A stretch of DNA of 10,881 bases from an uncultured Cellvibrio sp. (GTDB lineage: Bacteria; Pseudomonadota; Gammaproteobacteria; Pseudomonadales; Cellvibrionaceae). Each line of letters opens with the position of its first letter. Positions within the stretch are counted from its first letter, which is position 1. This document shows, one piece after another, positions 1-5,896 of the stretch. The translations under genes and the position numbers were made by a program. The stretch is taken from contig CAMLRJ010000067.1 in NCBI GenBank assembly GCA_946482345.1, forward strand, positions 1 to 10,881. Reading direction: 5' to 3'. Below the pieces are notes generated by a model. The model did no database searches, was not told the DNA's origin, and saw only the letters and a program-made list of their open reading frames with translations.

Positions 1-3000
1 CGGGTGCTATACGTGCGGCGGGTGCAATCATTGCCTCCAGCATTTGTTCTTGTGAGATGCGAGTGGCAATAGTGGTCAGCTCCGGGCCTATGCGATTACC
101 GCGATGACCAACCATATGACAACGTACACATTGAGCAGAATTGCTGTAGCGAAATAAATTCATACCTTTTTCAGGATCACCGCCGTAAATCGCTTCACGA
201 TAGACATCAAGTGGATTTTGTTTATCTTTTTTCGCTTCATAAGTAGCCAGCAATTGGGTTAATTCCGGCGAATTTATTTTTTCAACAGCTGTTATTAATT
301 CAAGTTGTACTGCCGGTGCTATTTTTCCATCCAGTAATAATTGCATTTGTTCACGAAATAGCAGATCAGCTTCTGGCGCTTTAATGTTTGCCAATGACAG
401 TAGAGCTGCTTGTTGTTCACCCGCTGTTCCATTGTTTAATAATAGTCTGTGCATTTCGACACTTTGAGTGACGGGCATGTTTAACTCAGGCACCATGCCC
501 AGGCCTGTCATGCGAACAATTTGTTCTTTATCCTGTAACGCGACAAATACCAGATCACTGATTTGCGGGTGATTGAATTTTTTTAATGCTTGCAATGCAG
601 CAATACGCACTTTTGATGCAGGATCTTTTTTAAGTAATGCGATTAGCTCCTGATTAGCGTTTTGTATATTGAGTTTATTCAAGGCCATGATAGCGGCTTC
701 ACGCACATCAACATTTTTATCCTGCAAGAGTTTTGTATAACCCTTGGTGAGTGCGTTAACTGCTTCGGATTCCGGATGACGAATTGCACCGCGATAAACA
801 CCGCTCACACGATCATAAACCGAACCATCTGCCCAAACAGCTAGACTGTTAATTGCTTCCGCACGCAAATGTCCGGAAATTTTTTCCAATTGTGCAAATT
901 GAATTAATCTTTGCGCTTGTTCTGCGGTGTTGGTGTTGGCATAAACGTTGGCATTAATAGCACGACGCAGTAAAGGTTCATTAATAAATACAGGTTTATC
1001 CAGCAATGCTGCCAGTGCAGGTAAAGCGTCAGTCACCAGCGTATCATCGTTAATTGCACGTGCTGCATTGGTGACAACAAATTCGCCTTTATCCTGTAAA
1101 AAATGTGCAAGGGCAGGGCTGTTTAATTTTTTCAGAGCCACTACTGCGGCAATACGTACTGCTGCTGATGGATGAGTTGCAAGATCGGCCAGTGTTTTTT
1201 CATCGCCAATGCGTGCCAATGCAATAGCACCTGCTTGTCGCAAGTAAACATCCTGTTCATTATTTTTTGCGAGCATATCAATGAGTGGTTTGATTGCGGC
1301 TGCATTGGCAATACGGCCCAATGCTTGTGCTGCATAAAGTTGTACGCGAGGATTTTTATCTGCCAGCAGCGGAATTAATTGTTCAGTAGCGGATACAACA
1401 CGCGCATCGCCCAATACTTTTGCAGACTGCGCACGAATTTCTGAATCTGTATCTTGCAATAACCGGATCAGCACCGGATTTTCAACCGGATTTTTACGCG
1501 CGAGTTGGCCCAGTCCCCAAATAGCATGTATGCGTGCCAGTTGATGAGTGTTGGTGGTTGCAATTTGTTGCAGCGTTTCGGTTTGTTGTTTTGCCACCAG
1601 CGCAAATTGGGATTTTTGCCTTACCCGCATATCGCTGTGTTGTAAATGTTGAATTAATTGTTCAACACTGAATGCGTGAAAATCTTGCGCCAGTAAATTT
1701 TTAGTTTCTGTGCGCAGTGGATTGCCTGCTGTTTCCGGTGTATCCAATTTCCAAATACGACCTTTTTGTTTTAAACCCCAGCCCTCAATCCAATCACTTA
1801 AATAAAGTGCACCATCGGGGCCAAAATCCAAACCGGTTGGCAACACACCGCGAAAAATATTTTTATCACTGGCTAATTCAAATGAGGCACCTTTGGGTTT
1901 GAGAGTGAAAGCATTGATGCCCGCCTGTGCAGCTGAACCAACAAATTCCACCACAAAAAAATGATCGCGCCATTGATCGGTTAATGCGGTGCCAGGGTTG
2001 TATGTCATACCTGTGGGGCCCGCGTGATAAGGTGCAACAGGCGGTAACAAATGCGCCGCCTGACCTTTGAATTGCGGAGTGTAATAATTTTCATCCATCC
2101 AGATTTTGTAGTTATTATTTTTCGGATCTTTATATTTTCCCAGCTGCCAATTAATTCGCCAGCCGGAATCAGAACCTTCAATTAAATGCACCAGACGTTC
2201 GTATTCGCCGACATGATCGCCATCGTTATCCACGCTGATGAAATTTCCGTATTGATCAAATGAAAATTCATAAATATTACGCAACCCCGATGCAAATACT
2301 TCAAAATTACTGCCATCCACTTCACTGCGAACAATCACCCCTTCGTTGGGAAAATGCCATTTTTTTCCGTTGGAATCTGTAATGCTGGTGCCTATGTCCC
2401 CCATGCTGGAATAGATCATGCCATCAGGCCCTTGCATAGCACCTGAAAGCCCGTGACCACTAAATCCTATATGCACAGCAAACCCATGGGCGATGGAAGT
2501 TTTTTGATCCATAAAGCCATCTTTGTTGGTGTCTTTCATACGCCACACATCAGGCGCCACGTTCACAAATAATTCATCTGATGGTTCGTGATAAAAGATT
2601 CCACCAATCACATCAGTGACTTCAGTGTGGAAATCATTCACCACTGTTTGCACAAAATCAGCTTTGCCGGAACCTTGGGTATCTTCAAGTCGAATGACTT
2701 TTTCTGTCATTACAGCAAGGTCGCGCCAATCGATGCTGCCATCTTTATTTCGATCAGGAATTTGATCGTCTTTACTATTTTTTTCAGGAGATAATTCGGT
2801 CTTCAAAAATTGCCGACGATCTTCAATGTTATTAAATGTCATCGAAGCATCTTCCCATTGCGGCACACGGCGAATATCAAATTCAGAATTATTGCTGCGT
2901 TGCGTAATACCTGCCCAGATACGCCCTTTGTCGTCCACATGAATGGCTACTGTATCACCCATTAATTTTTCAGAAGCCCAGAGTTCAGCTTTCATACTTT

Positions 3001-3220
3001 TGTCGAGCGTGACGGGAACTTGTTGCTCAATTTCGTTCGCTGTTTTTTTCGCTTCTTCTGCAGTAATTTTTGTGATTTCCAGTGCAAGGCTGGATGCGCT
3101 TGAGCTGGATGATGTTGCAGCGTCTTTTTGATTCGGTGATTTTTCACAAGCGGTTAATAACAAACTGTTAACGACAAGACTAAACATGAAACAAGAATGC
3201 ACAGTCGAAGATTTTTTCAT
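1..3220 (-). CDS. Large lipoprotein: dehydrogenase-type beta-propeller + HEAT repeats + cytochrome c (PVC-type heme-binding CxxCH protein), 3' end cut by window edge
   Basis: The frame is open from ATG 3220 to base 1, giving 1073 residues without a stop. The N-terminus is a lipoprotein signal with lipobox L22-T-A-C25, followed by a Ser-rich linker (about 36-46). Residues of about 75-500 look like the glucose/sorbosone-dehydrogenase type propeller of the 'membrane-bound dehydrogenase' group (blades with GPDG, LRNIYEF and LPTGLDFGPDG). Three acidic loops resemble Ca sites: D156-x-N-x-D160-G, D230-x-N-x-D234-G and D331-N-D-G-D335. Residues of about 515-960 are HEAT-like helical repeats (e.g. VRQKSQFAL, IRAQSAKVLGDA, VRIAALQALKKF). 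C1031-V-R-C1034-H1035 (nt 116-130) is a c-type heme site, and the following IGPELT and EAMIAPAARIAPG match the 'putative heme-binding domain' family. The missing end is probably only some tens of residues. The likely role is a periplasmic sugar or alcohol oxidation enzyme passing electrons to heme; the substrate is unknown. The ribosome site is weak. Confidence 0.85.
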   Translation of the reverse strand, partial: MKKSSTVHSCFMFSLVVNSLLLTACEKSPNQKDAATSSSSSASSLALEITKITAEEAKKTANEIEQQVPVTLDKSMKAELWASEKLMGDTVAIHVDDKGRIWAGITQRSNNSEFDIRRVPQWEDASMTFNNIEDRRQFLKTELSPEKNSKDDQIPDRNKDGSIDWRDLAVMTEKVIRLEDTQGSGKADFVQTVVNDFHTEVTDVIGGIFYHEPSDELFVNVAPDVWRMKDTNKDGFMDQKTSIAHGFAVHIGFSGHGLSGAMQGPDGMIYSSMGDIGTSITDSNGKKWHFPNEGVIVRSEVDGSNFEVFASGLRNIYEFSFDQYGNFISVDNDGDHVGEYERLVHLIEGSDSGWRINWQLGKYKDPKNNNYKIWMDENYYTPQFKGQAAHLLPPVAPYHAGPTGMTYNPGTALTDQWRDHFFVVEFVGSAAQAGINAFTLKPKGASFELASDKNIFRGVLPTGLDFGPDGALYLSDWIEGWGLKQKGRIWKLDTPETAGNPLRTETKNLLAQDFHAFSVEQLIQHLQHSDMRVRQKSQFALVAKQQTETLQQIATTNTHQLARIHAIWGLGQLARKNPVENPVLIRLLQDTDSEIRAQSAKVLGDARVVSATEQLIPLLADKNPRVQLYAAQALGRIANAAAIKPLIDMLAKNNEQDVYLRQAGAIALARIGDEKTLADLATHPSAAVRIAAVVALKKLNSPALAHFLQDKGEFVVTNAARAINDDTLVTDALPALAALLDKPVFINEPLLRRAINANVYANTNTAEQAQRLIQFAQLEKISGHLRAEAINSLAVWADGSVYDRVSGVYRGAIRHPESEAVNALTKGYTKLLQDKNVDVREAAIMALNKLNIQNANQELIALLKKDPASKVRIAALQALKKFNHPQISDLVFVALQDKEQIVRMTGLGMVPELNMPVTQSVEMHRLLLNNGTAGEQQAALLSLANIKAPEADLLFREQMQLLLDGKIAPAVQLELITAVEKINSPELTQLLATYEAKKDKQNPLDVYREAIYGGDPEKGMNLFRYSNSAQCVRCHMVGHRGNRIGPELTTIATRISQEQMLEAMIAPAARIAP

Positions 3221-3275
3221 AGGTTGCTCACAATGATTATCTATTGCGCAGTTGCGCTTTATTATCTTGAACCGG

Positions 3276-3281
3276 ATTATA
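3276..3281 (-). promoter_or_regulatory. Possible -10 box of the large lipoprotein gene
   Basis: A perfect TATAAT on the minus strand lies 55 bp before the ATG at 3220. This would give a leader of about 49 nt. No good -35 box is found at 16-18 bp; a TTGAAA sits too close, at 12 bp. A helper protein or a different promoter is possible. Confidence 0.3.
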
Positions 3282-3299
3282 GGTGAGTTTGTTTTTCAA

Positions 3300-3618
3300 G
3301 ATGCATGGTTTGACGCAAATGAACATTAATTAACACTTGGGATGGAAACCCCCTTGATGAGAGAGGCTGATGTCAGGTTTTGCTGTTACCATGCGTGTCC
3401 AGGGCAATCCATGTGCCAGTTTCTTGCTTTGATTTTTCAGGGGTTTCAGCAGCCCAGGGCGGAAAACCTTGCCGCCGGGCAACACTTGCTGCTTGAGCTA
3501 CAGTTTTTTACCTGCAAATAGCAACCTGTGTATCTACAATCATATGGAAAACTTGTTATCTCCAAATTTATTTTGAATCGATATTTAACTCATTGATTTA
3601 TGAATAATCAAAAAATCT
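3300..3618. other. Intergenic spacer with no supported gene
   Basis: About 320 bp without a convincing gene on either strand. A minus-strand frame over about 3373-3500 (containing GFPPWAAETPEKSKQE) has no ATG or GTG start and no recognised family, so I do not call it. The one clear structure is the GC-rich hairpin at 3447-3491. I looked for an integrase gene or fragment here, because an integron platform would have one next to its first cassette, and saw none. Confidence 0.6.
3447..3491. other. GC-rich stem-loop in the spacer
   Basis: GCCC (3452-3455) plus GGCGG (3458-3462) pairs with CCGCC (3472-3476) plus GGGC (3477-3480). This is a 9-bp stem with a 2-base bulge (AG) and a 9-base loop. An outer CAGCA (3447-3451)/TGCTG (3487-3491) stem can extend it across an internal loop. 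It is far richer in GC than its flanks. A T-run lies at 3503-3508 on the plus strand, but no plus-strand gene precedes it, so a simple terminator role is unclear. A REP-like repeat unit or a small structured RNA are alternatives. Confidence 0.55.
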
Positions 3619-3647
3619 TTGACAGTGTATTTCTGGAAATATAGAGT
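3619..3647 (+). promoter_or_regulatory. Sigma70-type promoter, Pc-like, driving the cassette array
   Basis: A perfect TTGACA -35 box (3619-3624), a 17-bp spacer and TAGAGT (3642-3647, 4 of 6 matches) form a strong promoter candidate reading into the first cassette. Transcription would start near 3654, about 34 nt before the first ATG. Integron Pc promoters occupy this position relative to the first cassette. The -35 and spacer equal those of the strong class 1 Pc form, but the surrounding sequence is different. Confidence 0.65.
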
Positions 3648-3676
3648 TTGGGGATGTTGTTGAATAAACTGTTAAA

Positions 3677-3691
3677 ATGGAATTAGTATGA
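3677..3691 (+). other. Four-codon leader frame overlapping the start of the cassette 1 gene
   Basis: ATG GAA TTA GTA TGA starts inside the cassette core and stops across the next start codon (ATGA overlap at 3688-3691). A GGA lies 6 bases before ATG 3688. Such an arrangement can couple translation of a tiny frame to the next gene; short leader frames near attI are known to raise expression of first cassettes. It may also be chance. Confidence 0.25.
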
Positions 3692-4425
3692 GAACTAAGG
3701 CATATCATGCGTTTGAATCAAAAATCGCATACTTTGATGACGATTTAGATCTGGTTGATGTTTTGCGCGAAAGCGTATTAGCTGGAAATTTAAGTGAACC
3801 TTCTGGCGATTATGTACTAAAAAATATTGACCCAGAAGTCCACGCACATTTAAAGCGCAGAAAAAACTCAGATGGAGCAAGAAGGCTTCTAATAAACCAT
3901 TTAAGAAAAACTGTTTATTCCTCATACATAAAAGACATATATGAAGAGGTTACACTCTACTTAAAAACAGTTCTTGAAAAGGCCGCTGAAAACGGTTTTG
4001 AAGCTGGTCGAATAATTGGTGAGCATTCTTGTAAGTTTGATGCGAAAGCAATTCTAGAGGCTGGAAATTGGCATACCGTAACAAGGCTAATAACAGAGTC
4101 AATTTTTCAATCCTTAGAAGCAGAAAAAAGCACATTGAAACTACTTGAAAAAATATCAAATAAGCTTGCTCTTGCAGTAGATCCGGAGTTAATAAAAGAA
4201 GCGCTTCCCTACCTAGAGGTTAGGTACTTTCTCGTGCATACGGACGGTAAAATACCCAAGGCATTTCAAAAGGAAAATCCTGGTTTTAAATTCAATAATG
4301 ACTATGTTCAATTAAACTATGAATTCGTCACGGGCTTGAAAGACTCTGTTAAGAAGCTAATAAAAGAGTTTGACAAAAAAATTGTCGAAAATGGTCTGCT
4401 AAAATCAAAAGATTTACAGCAATAA
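3688..4425 (+). CDS. HEPN-like domain protein (integron cassette 1)
   Basis: 245 residues, predicted mostly helical, with no signal peptide or membrane segment, so it should be cytoplasmic. Near the C-terminus is R179-Y-F-L-V-H184 followed by TDGKIPKAF. This resembles the R-x4-6-H motif and the trailing 'H-x-x-G' turn of HEPN domains, many of which are metal-independent RNases. The helices before it (about 85-175) and after it (about 205-235) fit the HEPN four-helix layout. HEPN proteins are common in toxin-antitoxin, abortive infection and other phage-defence systems. Its place in a cassette fits a stand-alone defence or toxin gene, but no partner antitoxin is evident. Residues 1-80 are unassigned. 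ATG 3688 is chosen because it follows the cassette border by 16 bp. A non-catalytic HEPN role is possible. Confidence 0.7.
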   Translation: MRTKAYHAFESKIAYFDDDLDLVDVLRESVLAGNLSEPSGDYVLKNIDPEVHAHLKRRKNSDGARRLLINHLRKTVYSSYIKDIYEEVTLYLKTVLEKAAENGFEAGRIIGEHSCKFDAKAILEAGNWHTVTRLITESIFQSLEAEKSTLKLLEKISNKLALAVDPELIKEALPYLEVRYFLVHTDGKIPKAFQKENPGFKFNNDYVQLNYEFVTGLKDSVKKLIKEFDKKIVENGLLKSKDLQQ

Positions 4426-4554
4426 TTTTAACAAGGCGCAGCAACACGTCGCTGCGCGGCTGGACAGTTTGTAAGTCGCGCTTATGTGGTTTTGCTTCGC
4501 AAAAGTATTCCACAACGCACAACTTACAAACTGCCGTTGTGCTTAACGTTAGAA
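4426..4554 (+). repeat. attC recombination site 1
   Basis: 129 bp from R'' box TTTTAAC (4426-4432) to R' box GTTAGAA (4548-4554). The main arms CAGTTTGTAAGT (4465-4476) and ACTTACAAACTG (4522-4533) pair over 12 bp without a mismatch. The apex contains TTTTGC-TTC-GCAAAA (about 4490-4504). AGCAACACG on the left and CGTTGTGCT on the right form an imperfect L''/L' box. The left arm can also form its own hairpin, GCGCAGC (4436-4442)/GCTGCGC (4451-4457). IntI would cut the bottom strand between G4548 and T4549. It begins one base after the stop codon of the HEPN-like gene. Confidence 0.9.
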
Positions 4555-5321
4555 GGCTAAAAATCGAAGAGCTATGCGAGCTAAAATAATAAAACTGTCC
4601 AAACAAATAGTTTCTGTAATTTTGGCCTTGGGAGCCTTGGCGAGCGCGATTCTGGCTGTCATACAGCTGTCTGAATATTTTAATAAGGACGCACTCGTAG
4701 AATATGACTCACCTTTTATACCTTTGGTATATGAGGAAGTTGTAGATTTCAGAAAATTTCTTGATGAAAATGCAGGCAAGAGAGTTAAGTTTGAAACAGA
4801 AATAAGTTTTGATTCCGTTCTTGCGGTGAGCCTTATGGCTCATGAGGTTTGTAATTATGATGATTTCTTGGAGTCCGTTCATAACAACCCAAGTAACATT
4901 GAAAATACTACTCTTGGTATTTTGAATTTTGAAGATGGGTTTATCGACCCTCAAGAAATCTATTTCTACGACTCGAAAAAAGAGCGATATGATTTTGGTG
5001 AGAATAGTTTAAGCAAACTTTCATGCTACGATACGCTTCGTATAAAAATGAAAGACCCAAGCCGTTTAAGACTTAGCTATGGCGGCACTGGAACAATGTC
5101 GCTTCCCCTATACGGTGAGTTTATGATAGAGGTCCGGTATTTCAGTGGCCCTAGCACAGAATACACTTTGAGAGAGCTGTAAAAACTCTTCTAACAAGGT
5201 GTTCCAACACCGTTCCGGCGCTGCGCGCCTCCACTCGACAGTTTGTAAGTAGCGCATTTAGCGAATTGCTGAGCAAAATTTATCGCAATGCGCTACTTAC
5301 AAACTGCTGTTGAACACAGCG
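4549..5321 (+). mobile_element. Gene cassette 2 (membrane-anchored protein + attC)
   Basis: A 773-bp cassette starting TTAGAA. Its attC opens with TTCTAAC, the exact complement of GTTAGAA, so both ends belong to one unit. It carries one plus-strand gene and has no promoter I can recognise, so it is probably read from upstream. Confidence 0.88.
4574..5182 (+). CDS. Membrane-anchored protein of unknown function (integron cassette 2)
   Basis: 202 residues. The N-terminus MRAKIIKLSK is basic and is followed by one hydrophobic helix (about 12-32), then a soluble, acidic domain of about 165 residues. The positive-inside rule suggests the domain lies outside the cytoplasmic membrane. The domain looks beta-rich: GKRVKFETEISFD (68-80), TLRIKMKDPSRLRLSYGG (154-171), GEFMIEVRYFSG (181-192). 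This might be an OB- or sandwich-like fold, but no family is recognised. There is no Cys pair, metal motif or catalytic triad. GAAGAG (4566-4571) is close to the ATG, and the start falls 25 bp into the cassette, as is usual. The stop precedes the attC by 6 bp. Confidence 0.75.
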   Translation: MRAKIIKLSKQIVSVILALGALASAILAVIQLSEYFNKDALVEYDSPFIPLVYEEVVDFRKFLDENAGKRVKFETEISFDSVLAVSLMAHEVCNYDDFLESVHNNPSNIENTTLGILNFEDGFIDPQEIYFYDSKKERYDFGENSLSKLSCYDTLRIKMKDPSRLRLSYGGTGTMSLPLYGEFMIEVRYFSGPSTEYTLREL

Positions 5322-5327
5322 TTAGCC
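5189..5327 (+). repeat. attC recombination site 2
   Basis: 139 bp from TTCTAAC (5189-5195) to GTTAGCC (5321-5327). The main arms, 5239-5258 and 5287-5306, are perfect reverse complements over 20 bp. The L'' box TGTTCCAACA and L' box TGTTGAACA pair with a single extra base on the left, the extrahelical base that orients attC folding. Between L'' and the main arm lie about 29 asymmetric bases that can form GGCGC (5217-5221)/GCGCC (5225-5229). The cut point is G5321/T5322. Confidence 0.92.
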
Positions 5328-5334
5328 AAGAAGG
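5328..5334 (+). promoter_or_regulatory. Ribosome binding site that fixes the start of the cassette 3 gene
   Basis: AAGAAGG lies 7 bases before ATG 5342, directly after the attC core. An earlier in-frame ATG at 5288 falls inside the attC arm and has no such site. Confidence 0.75.
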
Positions 5335-5341
5335 TAAATAC

Positions 5342-5767
5342 ATGCGTTTTAGCCTGTTAATTTTAATGTTTTTTATCTCCATGAATTCTTTTGGAGCGGA
5401 GGTCAATTTAGAAAACCTAAAAGTTGATATTCCGAATAATTTTAAAAACGTTAACTTTCTTGAGTTGGACTCTTTAGGTGATATTCAGTTTTCAAAATGG
5501 AAAAATGAAAACGGATCAACCATTGAAATCATGAAAGTTATAAATGAAAGCGGAATAGATAGAGGGGCTGCAATTTTGGAGAGTTCCGAAAAAATTAATA
5601 TTGGCTCATACGAAACCCAGATTCATAAAGCGTCAATGTTATTTGGAGAGCCTATCAACGCGTTCGTTTTATATCTTAATTCAAGTAACCAAAAGTATAT
5701 TTTGGTCGGTGAGAATGTAACAAAAAGTGAATTTATAAAAATAATCAGCACTATTAAGTTCGGCTAA
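5342..5767 (+). CDS. Small secreted protein (integron cassette 3)
   Basis: 141 residues from ATG 5342. A Sec signal peptide is clear: MRF, a hydrophobic core LLILMFFISM, and likely cleavage after S-F-G18. The mature part is about 123 residues with alternating strands and helices. The opening VDIPNNFKNV (about 29-38) and closing FIKIISTIKFG (131-141) resemble PsbP/DcrB-like (DUF1795-type) small exported domains, but this is a weak resemblance and no function follows from it. No Cys or metal site is present. The stop codon 5765-5767 lies inside the remnant attC box. Confidence 0.72.
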   Translation: MRFSLLILMFFISMNSFGAEVNLENLKVDIPNNFKNVNFLELDSLGDIQFSKWKNENGSTIEIMKVINESGIDRGAAILESSEKINIGSYETQIHKASMLFGEPINAFVLYLNSSNQKYILVGENVTKSEFIKIISTIKFG

Positions 5768-5771
5768 CAAG
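5762..5771 (+). repeat. Remnant attC 3 (R'' end only)
   Basis: GGCTAACAAG matches the opening of the other two attC sites and complements the cassette 3 start. The CAGTTTGTAAGT arms, L boxes and a GTT-type R' box are all absent between 5772 and 5896. A weak hairpin with ACTGTG-GTTAAA (5774-5785) against TTTAAC (5797-5802) and CATAGT (5806-5811) might be a decayed remainder. Confidence 0.6.
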
Positions 5772-5861
5772 CGACTGTGGTTAAAAAGCGGTTGAATTTA
5801 ACAATCATAGTGCTGAAAAGTAAATTTGGTGTTTATGTGCCTTCTTTGGGGTAGTAAAGAG

Positions 5862-5890
5862 GGAACCGATTTTTCACGGTTCCATTTTTA
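5862..5890. terminator. Hairpin terminator between the cassette array and the copper genes
   Basis: GGAACCG (5862-5868) pairs with CGGTTCC (5877-5883) across an 8-base loop, with ATTTTTA after it on the plus strand. The U-tract is best for plus-strand transcripts, stopping cassette read-through. On the minus strand it sits 14 bp after the multicopper oxidase stop, with an A-tract before and a poor U-tract after, so it may serve both convergent units. Confidence 0.7.
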
Positions 5891-5896
5891 AGCCTA

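Larger units (their letters stand above)
3672..4548 (+). mobile_element. Gene cassette 1 (HEPN-like gene + attC)
   Basis: The cassette begins TTAAAA (core GTTAAAA at 3671-3677). Its attC opens with TTTTAAC, the exact complement of that core, as expected if both ends came from one circular cassette. It is 877 bp and carries one gene. The sequence before 3671 has no attC palindrome, so the left border is either an attI-like remnant or a secondary insertion site. Confidence 0.8.
3671..5771 (+). mobile_element. Integron gene-cassette array without visible integrase (CALIN-like), three cassettes
   Basis: Three consecutive cassettes share one layout: a cassette-start core GTT-x4, one same-strand gene, and an attC starting a few bases after the stop codon or overlapping it. 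Borders are set by G/TT cleavage points at 3671/3672, 4548/4549 and 5321/5322. Two complete attC sites are clearly related: both open with AACAAGG, share a 9-mer CGCTGCGCG in the left arm, and have long arms containing CAGTTTGTAAGT with its complement. Such similarity is typical of sedentary chromosomal integrons. No intI is present from 1 to 10881, and both neighbours are unrelated host genes. The array could be an orphan cluster or the far end of an array whose integrase lies elsewhere. Confidence 0.88.
5322..5771 (+). mobile_element. Gene cassette 3, truncated in its attC
   Basis: It starts with TTAGCC and its gene ends in GGCTAAC (5762-5768), the complement of the core GTTAGCC, so the end of the coding part is intact. 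Only AACAAG follows before the sequence departs from the other two attC sites. With no R' box downstream it should no longer be excisable by an integrase, and it marks the right end of the array. Confidence 0.75.

Noticed and set aside
662..3131. Plus-strand frames of 60-75 codons opposite the large lipoprotein
   Set aside because: They are antisense to one continuous minus-strand frame with clear HEAT, propeller and CxxCH features.
3373..3500. Minus-strand frame of about 40 codons containing GFPPWAAETPEKSKQE
   Set aside because: Protein-like composition but no ATG or GTG start and no ribosome site. It overlaps the hairpin, so it more likely reflects the structured element.
3221..3670. Integrase (intI) remnant left of the array
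   Set aside because: I looked in both directions for tyrosine recombinase motifs and saw none; frames are short and broken.
3688..5182. Cassettes 1 and 2 as a toxin-antitoxin pair
   Set aside because: They are separate cassettes divided by an attC. The second product is membrane-anchored and not antitoxin-like.
5288..5341. Upstream in-frame ATG giving a 159-residue version of the cassette 3 protein
   Set aside because: It lies inside the attC arm, lacks a ribosome site and would hide the signal peptide. ATG 5342 has AAGAAGG at ideal spacing.
5772..5811. Complete third attC
   Set aside because: Only a weak hairpin with a bulge; no L boxes, no arm similarity and no GTT-type R' box before 5896.
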